Both the position numbers and the translations under genes were made by a program. Of a stretch of 64,000 bases of DNA, positions 1 to 26,969 are shown one piece after another (the stretch's first letter is position 1; every line of letters begins with the position of its first letter). The notes beneath the pieces are model-generated. The model saw nothing but the letters and a program-made list of their open reading frames with translations. It was not told the origin of the DNA and searched no databases. The stretch is from Prochilodus magdalenae. Its lineage: Eukaryota > Chordata > Actinopteri > Characiformes > Prochilodontidae. The stretch is taken from the NCBI GenBank assembly GCA_024036415.1, contig JAMWET010001917.1:310001-374000 (forward strand), given 5' to 3'.

Positions 1-293
1 CTCTGCCGTGTCTAGTTAAGAAAACTGTAATGGTTAATTGGGTTAATTAATGCTGTTTCTCTTCATTTAGGCATTTTATAAGATCATATTTTTAGATATT
101 TGCACGCATTGCCTTCTCTTGCAGCGCAGAACCTGGACACTATGGCAGATCCTCTGTTTTTGTTAACACAGGGACAGTGTAGTGAATGAATAGTGTCAGA
201 GTTCTCAGGTGAAACTCAGTCTATTATTAGACAGCTTTATCAATTTTCAACTGACGCCATTTTTTATTGTCTTTGTTTCTTCCTTGGGGCCAG

Positions 294-14979
<14,686 letters not shown>

Positions 14980-15113
14980 CAGCACCAGAATGCAGCGACG
15001 GTCTATGAGCTCAATGAGCTTACAACATTTGTGTCTTTTGTCTGGCACATTTATTTATTTATTTATTTTATTTCATATGGGATAATTAATTCATTATAAC
15101 TATAATAAATAAA
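14980..15113 (+). terminator. map3k6: map3k6 3'UTR start and candidate poly(A) signals
   Basis: After the stop the sequence becomes AT-rich. Two overlapping AATAAA hexamers lie at 15104-15109 and 15108-15113, followed by T-rich sequence. The true cleavage site cannot be fixed by eye; the 3'UTR might extend further. Confidence 0.5.
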
Positions 15114-15125
15114 AATATTTTTATA

Positions 15126-15545
15126 ATGTTCTCTATGTATATTGTTATGTTATGTTAATTTGAGATATTGTGTCAGGGGTCATTTCAGACTTTCTTATGT
15201 CATGATGTTAGTATGTACCCTGTAATTGGTATGTGTGTAAAGCTTCAGTCAGGAAATGAAGCAGGCTGGTTTCTGCTTCTCCAGGAGCAGAAGCTTCTTC
15301 TAATACTGCAAATACAAGACCATTAAAACATGCCATCTGTGTTTGTCCTGTTGTCTGATGACAGAAACAAATTAGAAGTTTAGAAATGAATGAAGTCTTT
15401 TTGATTCAAGGTCCCTCTCTAAAAAGGACAGACGGTTCTTTTTTTATATTTTTTGATATGATATTCCTATGGGACACTATTTCAACTTAAGAAGGGCAGG
15501 AAAACTATCCTGGAATACTTGAGGCAAAATACTACAGGTAGACAT
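15126..15545. other. Spacer downstream of map3k6, nothing recognised
   Basis: AT-rich start, then unique-looking sequence. A small GC-richer palindrome, CTGCTTCTCCAGGAGCAG, lies at about 15274-15291. It could be distal 3'UTR if the nearest poly(A) signals are not used. Confidence 0.4.
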
Positions 15546-15549
15546 GAGA

Positions 15550-16085
15550 CACATCCACCCATCCATCTTTTACTGCTTAGTTCAGCTAGCTTCACGGTTG
15601 CAGCAGGAAAAGCAGATGGCCCTGTCCCCTGCAACGTCCTTCAGCTGATTCTGGGGGATCCTAAGCTGTTGTTCTAGGACAATTTCTGGGTCTTGTCCTA
15701 TTCTTATCCCAGTTGACCTTGCCTGGTAAAGCTCTAGTAGGCATCCAAACCAGATACCAAACCACCTCAACTGGTTCCTTTTAATGTGAAGGAGTAATGG
15801 TTCTACTTTGAGCTCCTCACTCTATCAAGTGTGGCCCACCACCCTGCGTAAAAAGCTAATTTCAGACGCTTGTATCCACAATTTCATTCTTTGGTCATTA
15901 CCCAAACTCATGCCAAATAGCTGAGGGTGCAGATGTAGACCAACTGGTAAACAGAGAGTTTTGCCACAACTCCCTCATCACCAGTACAGCACAGTATAGT
16001 ACAGTACCGTGTCCAACGGTCCCAGCTTTCTCATGAGCCCTCATCCCATCATTTAGGAACAAGACCACGAGATACTCCTCCACCT
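15550..16085 (-). mobile_element. Non-LTR retrotransposon (LINE) 3' coding relic, antisense
   Basis: Despite heavy decay the + strand follows the familiar antisense text of the 3' part of a widespread fish LINE: a CCACCCATCCATC start, GGGGGATCCTAAG, AGGCATCCAAACCAGAT, CGCTTGTATCCACAATTTC, then AACAAGACCACGAGATACTC and a CTCC tail. Reverse-transcriptase-associated coding would be on the minus strand but is full of stops. The clade (Rex1, I/Nimb or related) cannot be fixed by eye. Confidence 0.62.
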
Positions 16086-16186
16086 GGGAATGTTTCTCTC
16101 TTTTGATCTAAAGGGGTCAGGCCATTTATTCTGAGACAGCACTATGGACTTGGAGGTGATGATCTACAAGCTGTTTTACAACTCTC

Positions 16187-19100
16187 ACTGAGGTTATGGT
16201 AATGTTTAGGTTTAGATACTGAGGTTAAGGTCATGTTTAGGTTTAGATACTGAGGTTAAGGTCATGTTTAGGTTTAGATACTGAGGGTACGGTCACGTTT
16301 AGGTTTAGATACTGAGGTTAAGGTCATGTTTAGGTTTAGATACTGAGGGTAAGGTCATGTTTAGGTTTAGATACTGAGGGTATGGTCATGTTTAGGTTTA
16401 GATACTGAGGGTATGGTCATGTTTAGGTTTAGATACTGAGGTTAAGGTCATGTTTAGGTTTAGATACTGAGGTTAAGGTCATGTTTAGGTTTAGATACTG
16501 AGGGTAAGGTCATGTTTAGGTTTAGATACTGAGGTTATGGTCATGTTTAGGTTTAGATACTGAGGGTAAGGTCATGTTTAGGTTTAGATACTGGGGTTAT
16601 GGTCATGTTTAGGTTTAGATACTGAGGTTATGGTCATGTTTAGGTTTAGATACTGAGGGTAAGGTCATGTTTAGGTTTAGATACTGAGGGTAAGGTCATG
16701 TTTAGGTTTAGATACTGAGGTTATGGTCATGTTTAGGTTTAGATACTGAGGTTAAGGTCATGTTTAGGTTTAGATACTGAGGTTAAGGTCATGTTTAGGT
16801 TTAGATACTGAGGTTAAGGTTATGTTTAGGTTTAGATACTGAGGGTATGGTCATGTTTAGGTTTAGATACTGAGGGTATGGTCATGTTTAGGTTTAGATA
16901 CTGAGGGTATGGTCATGTTTAGGTTTAGATACTGAGGGTATGGTCATGTTTAGGTTTAGATACTGAGGGTAAGGTCATGTTTAGGTTTAGATACTGAGGG
17001 TAAGGTCATGTTTAGGTTTAGATACTGAGGTTATGGTCATGTTTAGGTTTAGATACTGAGGTTAAGGTCATGTTTAGGTTTAGATACTGAGGTTAAGGTC
17101 ATGTTTAGGTTTAGATACTGAGGGTAAGGTCATGTTTAGGTTTAGATACTGAGGGTAAGGTCACGTTTAGGTTTAGATACTGAGGTTAAGGTCACGTTTA
17201 GGTTTAGATACTGAGGTTAAGGTCACGTTTAAGTTTAGATACTGAGGGTAAGGTCATGTTTAGGTTTAGATACTGAGGTTAAGGTCATGTTTAGGTTTAG
17301 ATACTGAGGGTATGGTCATGTTTAGGTTTAGATACTGTGGGTATGGTCATGTTTAGGTTTAGATACTGAGGGTAAGGTCATGTTTAGGTTTAGATACTGA
17401 GGGTAAGGTCACGTTTAGGTTTAGATACTGAGGTTAAGGTCACGTTTAGGTTTAGATACTGAGGTTAAGGTCACGTTTAAGTTTAGATACTGAGGGTATG
17501 GTCACGTTTAGGTTTAGATACTGAGGGTAAGGTCATGTTTAGGTTTAGATACTGAGGGTATGGTCATGTTTAGGTTTAGATACTGAGGTTATGGTCATGT
17601 TTAGGTTTAGATACTGAGGTTAAGGTCATGTTTAGGTTTAGATACTGAGGTTAAGGTCATGTTTAGGTTTAGATACTGAGGTTAAGGTTATGTTTAGGTT
17701 TAGATACTGAGGGTATGGTCATGTTTAGGTTTAGATACTGAGGGTATGGTCATGTTTAGGTTTAGATACTGAGGGTATGGTCATGTTTAGGTTTAGATAC
17801 TGAGGGTATGGTCATGTTTAGGTTTAGATACTGAGGTTAAGGTTATGTTTAGGTTTAGATACTGAGGGTATGGTCATGTTTAGGTTTAGATACTGAGGGT
17901 ATGGTCATGTTTAGGTTTAGATACTGAGGTTAAGGTCATGTTTAGGTTTAGATACTGAGGTTAAGGTTATGTTTAGGTTTAGATACTGAGGGTATGGTCA
18001 TGTTTAGGTTTAGATACTGAGGGTAAGGTCATGTTTAGGTTTAGATACTGAGGGTAAGGTCATGTTTAGGTTTAGATACTGAGGTTAAGGTCATATTTAG
18101 GTTTAGATACTGAGGTTAAGGTTATGTTTAGGTTTAGATACTGAGGTTAAGCTTGCATTTAGGTTTAGATACTGAGGTTAAGCTCATGTTTAGGTTTAGG
18201 TACTGAGGGTAAGGTCATGTTTAGGTTTAGATACTGAGGGTAAGGTCATGTTTAGGTTTAGATACTGAGGTTAAGGTCATGTTTAGGTTTAGATACTGAG
18301 GTTAAGGTCACGTTTAGGTTTAGATACTGAGGTTAAGGTCACGTTTAAGTTTAGATACTGAGGGTAAGGTCATGTTTAGGTTTAGATACTGAGGGTAAGG
18401 TCATGTTTAGGTTTAGATACTGAGGTTAAGGTCATGTTTAGGTTTAGATACTGAGGTTAAGGTCATGTTTAGGTTTAGATACTGAGGTTAAGGTCATGTT
18501 TAGGTTTAGATACTGAGGTTATGGTCATGTTTAGGTTTAGATACTGAGGTTATGGTCATGTTTAGGTTTAGATACTGAGGTTAAGGTCATGTTTAGGTTT
18601 AGATACCGAGGTTAAGGTTATGTTTAGGTTTAGATACTGAGGGTATGGTCATGTTTAGGTTTAGATACTGAGGGTATGGTCATGTTTAGGTTTAGATACT
18701 GAAGGTAAGGTCATGTTTAGGTTTAGATACTGAGGTTAAGGTCATGTTTAGGTTTAGATACTGAGGTTAAGGTTATGTTTAGGTTTAGATACTGAGGTTA
18801 AGCTTGCATTTAGGTTTAGATACTGAGGTTAAGCTCATGTTTAGGTTTAGGTACTGAGGGTAAGGTCATGTTTAGGTTTAGATACTGAGGGTAAGGTCAT
18901 GTTTAGGTTTAGATACTGAGGTTAAGGTCATGTTTAGGTTTAGATACTGAGGTTAAGGTCACATTTAGGTTTAGATACTGAGGTTAAGGTCACGTTTAAG
19001 TTTAGATACTGAGGGTAAGGTCATGTTTAGGTTTAGATACTGAGGGTAAGGTCATGTTTAGGTTTAGATACTGAGGGTAAGGTCATGTTTAGGTTTAGAT

Positions 19101-19655
19101 ACTGAGGTTAAGGTCATGTTTAGGTTTAGATACTGAGGTTAAGGTCATGTTTAGGTTTAGATACTGAGGTTAAGGTCATGTTTAGGTTTAGATACTGAGG
19201 TTATGGTCATGTTTAGGTTTAGATACTGAGGTTAAGGTCATGTTTAGGTTTAGATACCGAGGTTAAGGTTATGTTTAGGTTTAGATACTGAGGGTATGGT
19301 CATGTTTAGGTTTAGATACTGAGGGTAAGGTCACGTTTAGGTTTAGATACTGAGGGTAAGGTCACGTTTAGGTTTAGATACTGAGGTTAAGGTCACGTTT
19401 AGGTTTAGATACTGAGGTTAAGGTTATGTTTAGGTTTAGATACTGAGGTTAAGCTTGCATTTAGGTTTAGATACTGAGGTTAAGGTCACGTTTAGGTTTA
19501 GATACTGAGGTTAAGGTTATGTTTAGGTTTAGATACTGAGGTTAAGCTTGCATTTAGGTTTAGATACTGAGGTTAAGCTCATGTTTAGGTTTAGGTACTG
19601 AGGGTAAGGTCACGTTTTGGTTTAGATACTGAGGTTAAGCTTAAGTTTAGGTTGA
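16187..19655. repeat. 31-bp minisatellite array, about 112 units, with higher-order structure
   Basis: The unit has a nearly invariant half, TTTAGGTTTAGATACTGAG, and a variable half of which GTTAAGGTCATG, GGTATGGTCATG, GTTATGGTCATG and GGTAAGGTCACG are the main versions. Length 3469 bp divided by 31 is about 112 units, and indels are almost absent. Rare variants recur at exactly 651 bp (21 units) in the right half: AAGCTTGCAT at 18149, 18800 and 19451; AGATACCGAG at 18601 and 19252; GGTTTAGGTACTG at 18193 and 18844. It lies between map3k6 and map7d1, contains no interspersed spacers and is not coding (31 is not a multiple of 3). Confidence 0.97.
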
Positions 19656-19851
19656 GATGTAGATGTAGTTTTACTCAGCGACAGTGATAGGGGTCAATAG
19701 AAGAAACGGATGCCCTGTTTGTGTGTTCACATGACTGTGTGGAAGAAGTGATGCTGTTCTGAACATTCCGACTGTGCTTCCTCATGTTTTCATGGTGTTG
19801 ACATCACCGTAGCAACAGCTGTTCGTCTACCCTATCCCAGACTGCCAGTCT

Positions 19852-19895
<44 letters not shown>

Positions 19896-20900
19896 TTTCT
19901 GTATGTGTGATGTGATCATTATAAAAGGGTGGGTTCATATGGTAAGATGGCAGCTGAAATTTCCATTAGTTTAGTGTAGGACTCACTCTTACCTCATTTC
20001 CTGTTAGGACACAATGTAACAGTGAGAGTAGGCATGTCCATTCTTGTCTGTTCACTGGGGGAAACAGTAGAGATGCTGAGATTGTCTGACTGCTTCTGGA
20101 GGCACATTACTTCTCTTATGTGCTTGTTTACCTCCTTCTCTATTTATAGTTGATTTTACTGTGTTTTACCATAAATCCACCAGATGGGGGCATACATAGC
20201 TGGCCTGCGTCTCCTTGTCTCATTCCGGTGGGCTGAGGAATGCAGTCTCTGTATCAGGCTTGCCTGCATTCTTGCTTCTCACTCTGAGCTCTAAATTCAC
20301 CAGCGTCATCATTCAGCTGACAGCATGTGGGAAGGTGTTGCAGGACGGGGGTGAGCAAGCTTGGGATGGGAGAGAGGAGCTTTGTCATGTGACAGAAATG
20401 AGACATAATAGCTGCTGGAATGGGTTTGCTGGGATTGGCAGCTGAGTCAGCTCCATGCTTACAGGCCACCTGCAGAGGCACCCACTGTAGCAGCCTGTTA
20501 GCATGATAGGTTTGGCATGGCATGTTGGCTTGAGCCTTTTAAAATATGAGAGACGCTGACGGCCGAGGTTATCTACTAAAACTGATCTATGCTGAGAACA
20601 AACCCGTCTTAGGCATTTCTGGTTGTCTGTTATCACATAGGCCAGTGCTGGAGGCTTTAGCATGAGCAGAGAGAGTAAACACTCCAATCAGAGGATTTGA
20701 ATCAAGCTTTGCTGATCATTTATGGTGACCTTAATTCTCTTTTGCCTAGTAATCACAGATCACATACAGTTTCCCACAGTATGTAAACAAACCATCATAT
20801 CAGATGAAAGGAACGTTTTTAATCACACAACACATGTTTAAATGACTCATTTAGCTTCTTTAAGGAGCCATTATATCCAGCATATGAATCCTCTATGTGA
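19656..20900. other. Spacer, no gene seen; (CT)n tract at 19850-19892
   Basis: The only clear element is about 20 CT units at 19850-19892. Around 20165-20215 a CTCF-like core lies on the + strand (see findings). Short open frames at 20215-20445 and in the antisense direction show no recognisable protein. Confidence 0.5.
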
Positions 20901-21640
20901 AAAAGTTCCCCACATAAAAATGTATATCTCTTTAAATCAGTAGCCAACACTGACTATGATTGGATATCAACCTTCCACACTGTTGTGGGGAAATTCATCC
21001 TCACTCTCTTCATTGCAGAACAGCATGAATTCAGTCTGCTAGGCTTTTGAGCTTGAATTGCTTGCTGTATGCCCTGCCACAGCACCTCAATGGGGTTCAA
21101 GTCAGGACTTTGATTAAGTCCTTCATTTTGTTTCTTTTCAGCCAAGTGTGCATTTGTTTTTCCATTTTGGGTCCATTGTCTTGCTGTATAACCCTGTTCT
21201 GCTTCCGCATTAGCTCATGGATAGATGAGCAGAGACTGCCCTGTAGAATTTGCACTGTCAGACCGGCTGTCAGTTTTCCTAAATGTGAGATGAGCATTGG
21301 TTTTTCAGTTGTCTGCCTTGCTGCTCTTCCGTGAATTTATCTTTCTAACAGTTTAGTCATGAATACTGACCGTCATGACCAAATGCTGAGACATGCAGGT
21401 TAATTTGCCTCTGTGCCTTTGGGAAAAATCAGTCAGGCCAGTCATTCCTGGGAAGACTAAAAGATTATTATGTGATGTCCTAAAAATGCATTTGTAACAT
21501 TGTCCAGCTTTTCAGCCTTTTCCCTCATTTCATTTATGTTTTCTTTTGGTCATGGACTACCGTGTTTATAAAAGGTTATGTGACTATATTAAACTGATGA
21601 CAAACTTTAACATTACATGCAACAGACCAGGCAACAATTT
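20870..21640 (-). mobile_element. Degenerate Tc1/mariner relic (QQDN / SPDLNPIE family)
   Basis: Minus-strand translation retains QSPDLNPIEVLWQGIQQAI (around 21050-21115) and, upstream in the transposase, VIQQDNGPKMEK with WLKRNKMK (around 21115-21210). These are the DDE-domain blocks of Tc1-type transposase. They are now in different frames. Further + strand text such as TTAGTCATGAATACTGACC (21352-21370) corresponds to the N-terminal half. No intact ends found. Confidence 0.72.
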
Positions 21641-22950
21641 TCACATAGGTTCTTGGAGTGTAATTGGGTGTTTTCTTTAAAGATCTAAAAGGTTCAGTGT
21701 GATATATATGAAACAGTGATGTGAAAATCACTCCCATGTTTTCCTGCCTCTAAGTGAAGTGTGTGGTTGTTTTGCAGAGCTAACTTTGTTGAAACTTGTT
21801 TATTAATAGCAGGAGGCTTGGAGAGATGATGGAGAAACTGGTTGTGACCTGTTTAAGGTGATATATTGACACACTAAATTCATTTTGAATATGAGAAAAA
21901 TGAATCCACGTTAAACACCATTTTCCATTTCCATATTGTCACAAGTTAAAACTTGGCATGTGGAAGTGAATCTTTCAAAGACCATTAAACAGACGGTGGT
22001 CTATTAATATTTAATTTGCTGATGGTTTGGACCTCACAGTATGAATTGTCTTTGTGGTGCACCATGCTAAGTGAAAGGGTTAAATGCAGGGAAATCAGAG
22101 AGTCCTGAGTACTTCATTGATTTTGTCTGCTTGAGAAAATGGCAATTTCAAGTCTTTGGACATTTAATACCTACTAGAGGATTTGTTTTTTTGTGGTGGA
22201 TGTTTGGCTCTGATCCAGATGAGCTTTTCAAGAACAGTCCTGCTAGATGTTGATGGTGATACACCCACTGGATGCTTTGACAGGCAGACACACCTTGTTT
22301 TCACGGTTGCTTTTGCGGCAAGCCTTTTGTTTCATCGTGTAAGGTCAAAGTATATCTAATCCATTAAGTGATGAATAATGCGTATTTCTGTGTATAGGGC
22401 TCTGCAGGAAGGGGATTTTCCCCATTTGGGGGTGGGGGTGTCCAATAGCATAAGGATTAGCCCTTCTCTGGTGCAGGATAACCAAAGAATGGCCTGTTAC
22501 AGTGTATAAGTGGCTAGAAATGCTGCCATGGTTGGATTGGAAATGCTGTGTTTTATGATTGTACATATTTGTTCAAACATCTGATCACAGTTAGTCCACA
22601 GTATACAGTTAGTCCACAGTATACAACATGTGGTCCTGTAACCTTGCTTTGAACACAGTCTGAGGGGTTTTGGGCATTCATTTGACGTTGCTGTTTGGTT
22701 AATGTCCCCAAATGATATGGGCTGCCATAAACACGTATACATATACTATGAATGCTCTAGTGATCTAGGTGGCAGTGCTCATTTTTAACTCCTCTAATAG
22801 GGTACGGTGATATGTTCTCTTTTCTTCAGCTATATAAGTGTAACAATTACGGATGGGCAACATAAAAGTATGATATCATTATCACAATAAACTGCATCTC
22901 AATAAATGGCAGCTTTTTGGAAGGAAGGTTCTATGTAAGTCAGTGGAAGC
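21640..22950. other. Spacer with a small tandem duplication, no gene seen
   Basis: An 18-19 bp direct duplication of AGTTAGTCCACAGTATAC lies at about 22589-22625. Nothing else is recognised. Confidence 0.5.
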
Positions 22951-22954
22951 AGAT

Positions 22955-22956
<2 letters not shown>

Positions 22957-23045
<89 letters not shown>

Positions 23046-23052
23046 ATGTGTG
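22957..23052. repeat. (GT)n microsatellite, about 47 units
   Basis: Alternating GT with two interruptions (TTTG near 23025 and TATG near 23045). Cys/Val and Thr/His dipeptide open frames across it are artefacts. Confidence 0.95.
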
Positions 23053-23254
23053 CAAATTGTAACACTACTTGTTTTGCTAATCAGAAATACACTATAGAAC
23101 CTACTCAAGTAAGTGAAACTCGTAGTTAGTGAATTAATCCCTATATGAATGACAATGTGCTATATATCACTGCTATTGAATAAAAACCTCATATCTTCTA
23201 CCTCATTTTTGTTTGGTTTTTGATGTAACAGAAAAAATGCTTGTTACCCTTTAT

Positions 23255-23420
23255 GTTGTGTATACATTTCATGATGAACAGAGCAAAAGAAATGTCCCAA
23301 AAGTAAATGTCTGGTTACACTGACATGCAGTACAAGAGGAGTATATCTTTTCTCCTGTAAAGTACATCATTTTGGAGATACAACGTCTGACTGCAGTGAT
23401 GTGTTACTAAACGCTATATG
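23255..23420. repeat. Dispersed repeat family R1, diverged copy 2
   Basis: It shares with the other two copies a GTGTA..CATTTCATGATGAA start, a CTCCTGTAAAGT block and ATTTTGGAGATAC. It is clearly more diverged than copies 1 and 3. Confidence 0.55.
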
Positions 23421-23439
23421 CTTAATGTGGTAGCCCAGG

Positions 23440-25480
23440 ATGAATGTAATAGGCTTTCACACTTATGTGGCGTTTGCTGTTTGAGGATGTTGCTGTGTCA
23501 GCAAGCATGCTATTAAGTGCATGTATGACCATCTTTGCATGACTAAGAATGCTTTAGCATTCTCTGTATGAGAGGGAGAAAGAGTGATGAAGCAGAACCA
23601 ATACTTGACCTCTTCGCCCGGGATTATCTTAACCCACTGAGTCTGTGTGAGTGTGTCCTGCTGCCACTCCTCCATCCATCTAAAGTCAAATAAAAGCAAA
23701 CTCTCTTAGCTCTGTAACACCCACTATTCACATGTAACTCCAGTCCACAGCACAACAGTGACTGATACAAGTGCTCACATGTACTGAAAGGCCACCTCAC
23801 AGCCACCTACAACCACTTGGTCATGAATGAAGATGAACTCTCAGCTGAAGATAGTAATTTTTATTTCTGATTGTAATAATATTTGCTACACATAAAGTTA
23901 AGGTGAAATAGGAAAGTTTCAGGGGTGTTGAGTTGCCCCCTGAAACTTGTCCAGAGGTTGCTAGAGGGGGGTTTCATTTGTCCTTTCCCTCTCTCTCTCT
24001 GTGTCTCTGCCCGCCGTTTATCATGGTAATGAATGAGGTTAGAAGGGGAGGATCTTAAGCTGGAGGAGGAGAAGGTGGGGGTGTGCACAGAGGACGTTAG
24101 CACTGCTCAAAGCACCCCAATGTGGGGCCTCAAGCACATCAAGGCTACCCCAATAGAAGAGAGAAAATGTGTGGAAGTGAGAGAAGAGAGAAGGAATTAA
24201 ACAAAATAGCATCAGTTGTGTGTTGTGAATTTGCACTTTTCTTGATTGTATAAATGTACTGTATACGGTGGGAATATCTAAACCATATTGTGAAGGCTGA
24301 GTGTACTATGTACTATTTCATCAGCTATATGTGTTTAGAGGCCCTTTAACAATGCTTCCATGTTGTTTACTCACAATTATGTGTTTTATGATGCATTTAT
24401 AAGTCAAAATGAACTGATTTGCACAGTTTCATTCAATTCCAGATCATGATATTAAAATTAACATTCAGAAATAAATTCTATTGATGGCTAAAAATACATA
24501 TTCTAATTGACCATCCCAAATGTGAAAAACTGCTTCATAAGCTCCAAAAGAGTGGACCTAAGGAATCACGTTCTGCACAGCAATATTCTTGCACTACATT
24601 TTCCCTCACGCTGAAATAGACTCTGTTGTGGACTAGGATAGTGAGGGAGAGCACATGCAGGGACATTCTGGCATTCCTGCCATTGTGTTTTCATTAAGGG
24701 GCCATGGATGACCCTGGTCGTTCTGAAAAGCCGACCCTCAGACACAGAGACAATAGGCAGGCTTCTTGAGCTAGACCATGTTGAACCTGGGCGTTGGCAC
24801 TTCTCTTCAAACTTTAAACCCTTTAACAATTCACTGCACAAACGTGGTTGGAACGTTTTGGACTTGGGAGCAAATCTTATCACGACAGACGGACATATCC
24901 ACATGTCCTGCAAACATGCAGAAACTTCTGAGATCCACTGTTTCCAACCTCTGTATGTTTCTAGTCAAGCAACATTATAACAGTTTTTCTGTCCCAGTCG
25001 ATGATAGTCTTTAGCCAGGGTTGTTTTTCAGGACGCTTGCCTGCTTTCCTCCTCTTGTATGGTGTGAGCTGTCCACTGAATCACTTGTGGCCGCTCGACT
25101 GCTGATGTGATTACATCAGTGCTCTATTGTGTGTTTGTGTGTTTACTCCCAGACCAGTTTTCTCTTCCTCAGTATTCAGCTTCAGGCTCATATGTATCCA
25201 AAAAACAGAATGAGTTTAGTGAACGTGCACATGCATCAGGGTGTGTATGCATACACGTGTATTCCTTCTGTGTATCTAATAGAGAGAGAGAGAGACAGAA
25301 AAAGAGAGAGAGTGCTTGAAGAGGAGTGGCACAGCTGCCGCTTGTAAATGAAGCCTCTTTCTCTCACTTTCAAACAGAGGGGCACTCTTTTCCGGTGCCC
25401 CCGCGTTTGGATAGACACTTAATGGACTCTTCCGTCTCATTCTCACTACCACTTAATGAGGTTCTTCTCAATTCTTATGT
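23440..25480. other. Spacer, no gene seen
   Basis: Several open frames up to 115 codons occur on both strands (for example antisense 24566-24913) but none resembles a known protein and no splice-bounded conserved exon is evident. A GA-rich tract lies at about 25281-25312. Confidence 0.5.
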
Positions 25481-25835
25481 ATTTGTATGTTTAATTACTC
25501 ATCATAAAAAGGATGGATGCACTAATAGTCCCGCCCAGAAGGAATCAACTGCCAGGAATTAACTTTGATTTTACATTGTGAGACATGCAAATAATTAAAG
25601 TTTCATATTCTGCCATGCAGTTGACATAAGCAAGGACAGGCCTTATTGTGGTACCTGCCTGATCCAACAGCCATTATTGCAGACAGTGTGCAGTGATGCC
25701 CTCATTGAGTAATCCTGCTAGTGCCAGCACCATTGGCAGAGGGCTACATAGTGTAGGACTACATGCACACATACCATTACAACAACTGCCCTTTATACCA
25801 TGTCAACATCACCTAAGACTGCAATGGTAAGTGAC
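25480..25835. repeat. Dispersed repeat family R2, copy 1
   Basis: It resembles 34425-34600: both have ACTCATCAT near the start, a CCCAGAAGGAA/CCCAGGAGGAA block followed by CAACTGnCAGGAAT, TGTGAGACATnCnAATAATT, and an AGACTGCAATGG block after a CATCACC. This copy contains extra sequence before the last block. The family is not recognised. Confidence 0.55.
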
Positions 25836-26749
25836 CACACTTCATTTATCTAATTTTCATTCAAATGGCCATTAAATACAAGATATTTCTGAGGAGAAAT
25901 ATAATCTAAAAATAATCCACTACAATTAAGAATGTCAAAGGAAAATGGGTTGCCAAAACCAGAGCTCAAAAAATGTCTAAAAAGATACAGAGGTAAAGGT
26001 GCTTCACAGTTGCTTCAGGAAAATCCCCATATTCTTCTCATGTATTTAGAAGCTGTGTTGGACTGTCAGCTTTGGTTTATCTGTGTGGGGTTTCTTTGTT
26101 CCCATTGTATTTAAAAATACTACACACTGTCAAGCAGTGACAAACACACCAGCATCAAAACCCACAATTCTACACTTCCAGAAAAAAACTGCAAGCACCT
26201 TATTACAGAGGCCAGTCTAATCATCTCGTTTATTAAGCATTAATTTAACTGTGTAAGGAAAAGGAGGCAGTGAGGAAATAACATGCTGTTCTATCTTCAT
26301 CCACAAGCCACATGGTATTTCCTGTATGCAAGGACTGAAGTGCATTTACATGTTTGATTTTCAACTGTAACATATAAACAAACCCTTTCTTGAGGAGTTT
26401 TAGCTCCGAGTTTTAGCTCTTTCCAATTCCTTTCGAAGGAGTTGGTTTTGTTGTCACGGTCCCTGACCTCACAGGATGCCGGAAGGTTCTGCAATAATTC
26501 TGTGATAGGTTTATGACCCGTATTAACTGGTGGATAAACAAAGTCAAATGCAGCTCATCAACCACCAACAGTGGCGACTGTGTGAGGCGGTGTGCTGAAA
26601 AATACCCTATCAGTTTAAAAGCACAGAGATCAAGTAGTACAAAGTAGATTTGGAAGCATCTATAGATACAGTAGATATCAGCACTGTCCAATAAAAACAC
26701 TTGTATGTTCATTTATGCCACTTTCTGCTTTTATGCATCATGCACCATT

Positions 26750-26930
26750 GCCATACACTGTGTAAAAGGTCATGATGAATGAGCAAAATTACCCAAAATT
26801 GGTTCCATTGACTTACATCAAAATTAAATTTGTTTTTGACCTCTTCTCTAAAGTTGCCATTTTGGAGAGACTTGTTTTTCTATGGACAGCGATAATATGT
26901 GCTATTGTCCAGACAAATAAACTGTACAAC
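26750..26930. repeat. Dispersed repeat family R1, copy 3
   Basis: It has TTCCATTGACTTACAT, then CTAAAGTTGCCATTTTGGAG, then CTTGTTTTTCTATGGACAGC, nearly the same as copy 1 at 10385-10570. Confidence 0.7.
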
Positions 26931-26969
26931 TGCAGGAGCTGCATTCGGGACATTCACTAAAAGCTGTTG

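Noticed and set aside
113..190. Possible map3k6 exon after TTGCAG at 119-124
   Set aside because: Translation does not match the ASK segment expected before SLLGRKG and no donor in suitable phase follows.
16187..19655. CRISPR-like or telomeric array
   Set aside because: Units are contiguous with no unique spacers and the genome is eukaryotic. TTTAGGTTTAG looks telomere-like but the 31-bp unit is not a telomeric repeat and the array is internal to a gene-bearing region.
22899..23129. Cys/Val and Thr/His dipeptide open frames (also 44151-44450)
   Set aside because: Translations of GT and TA microsatellites.
24566..25014. Overlapping 78-115 codon frames on both strands
   Set aside because: No family resemblance, no splice-bounded conservation signal and mutually overlapping.
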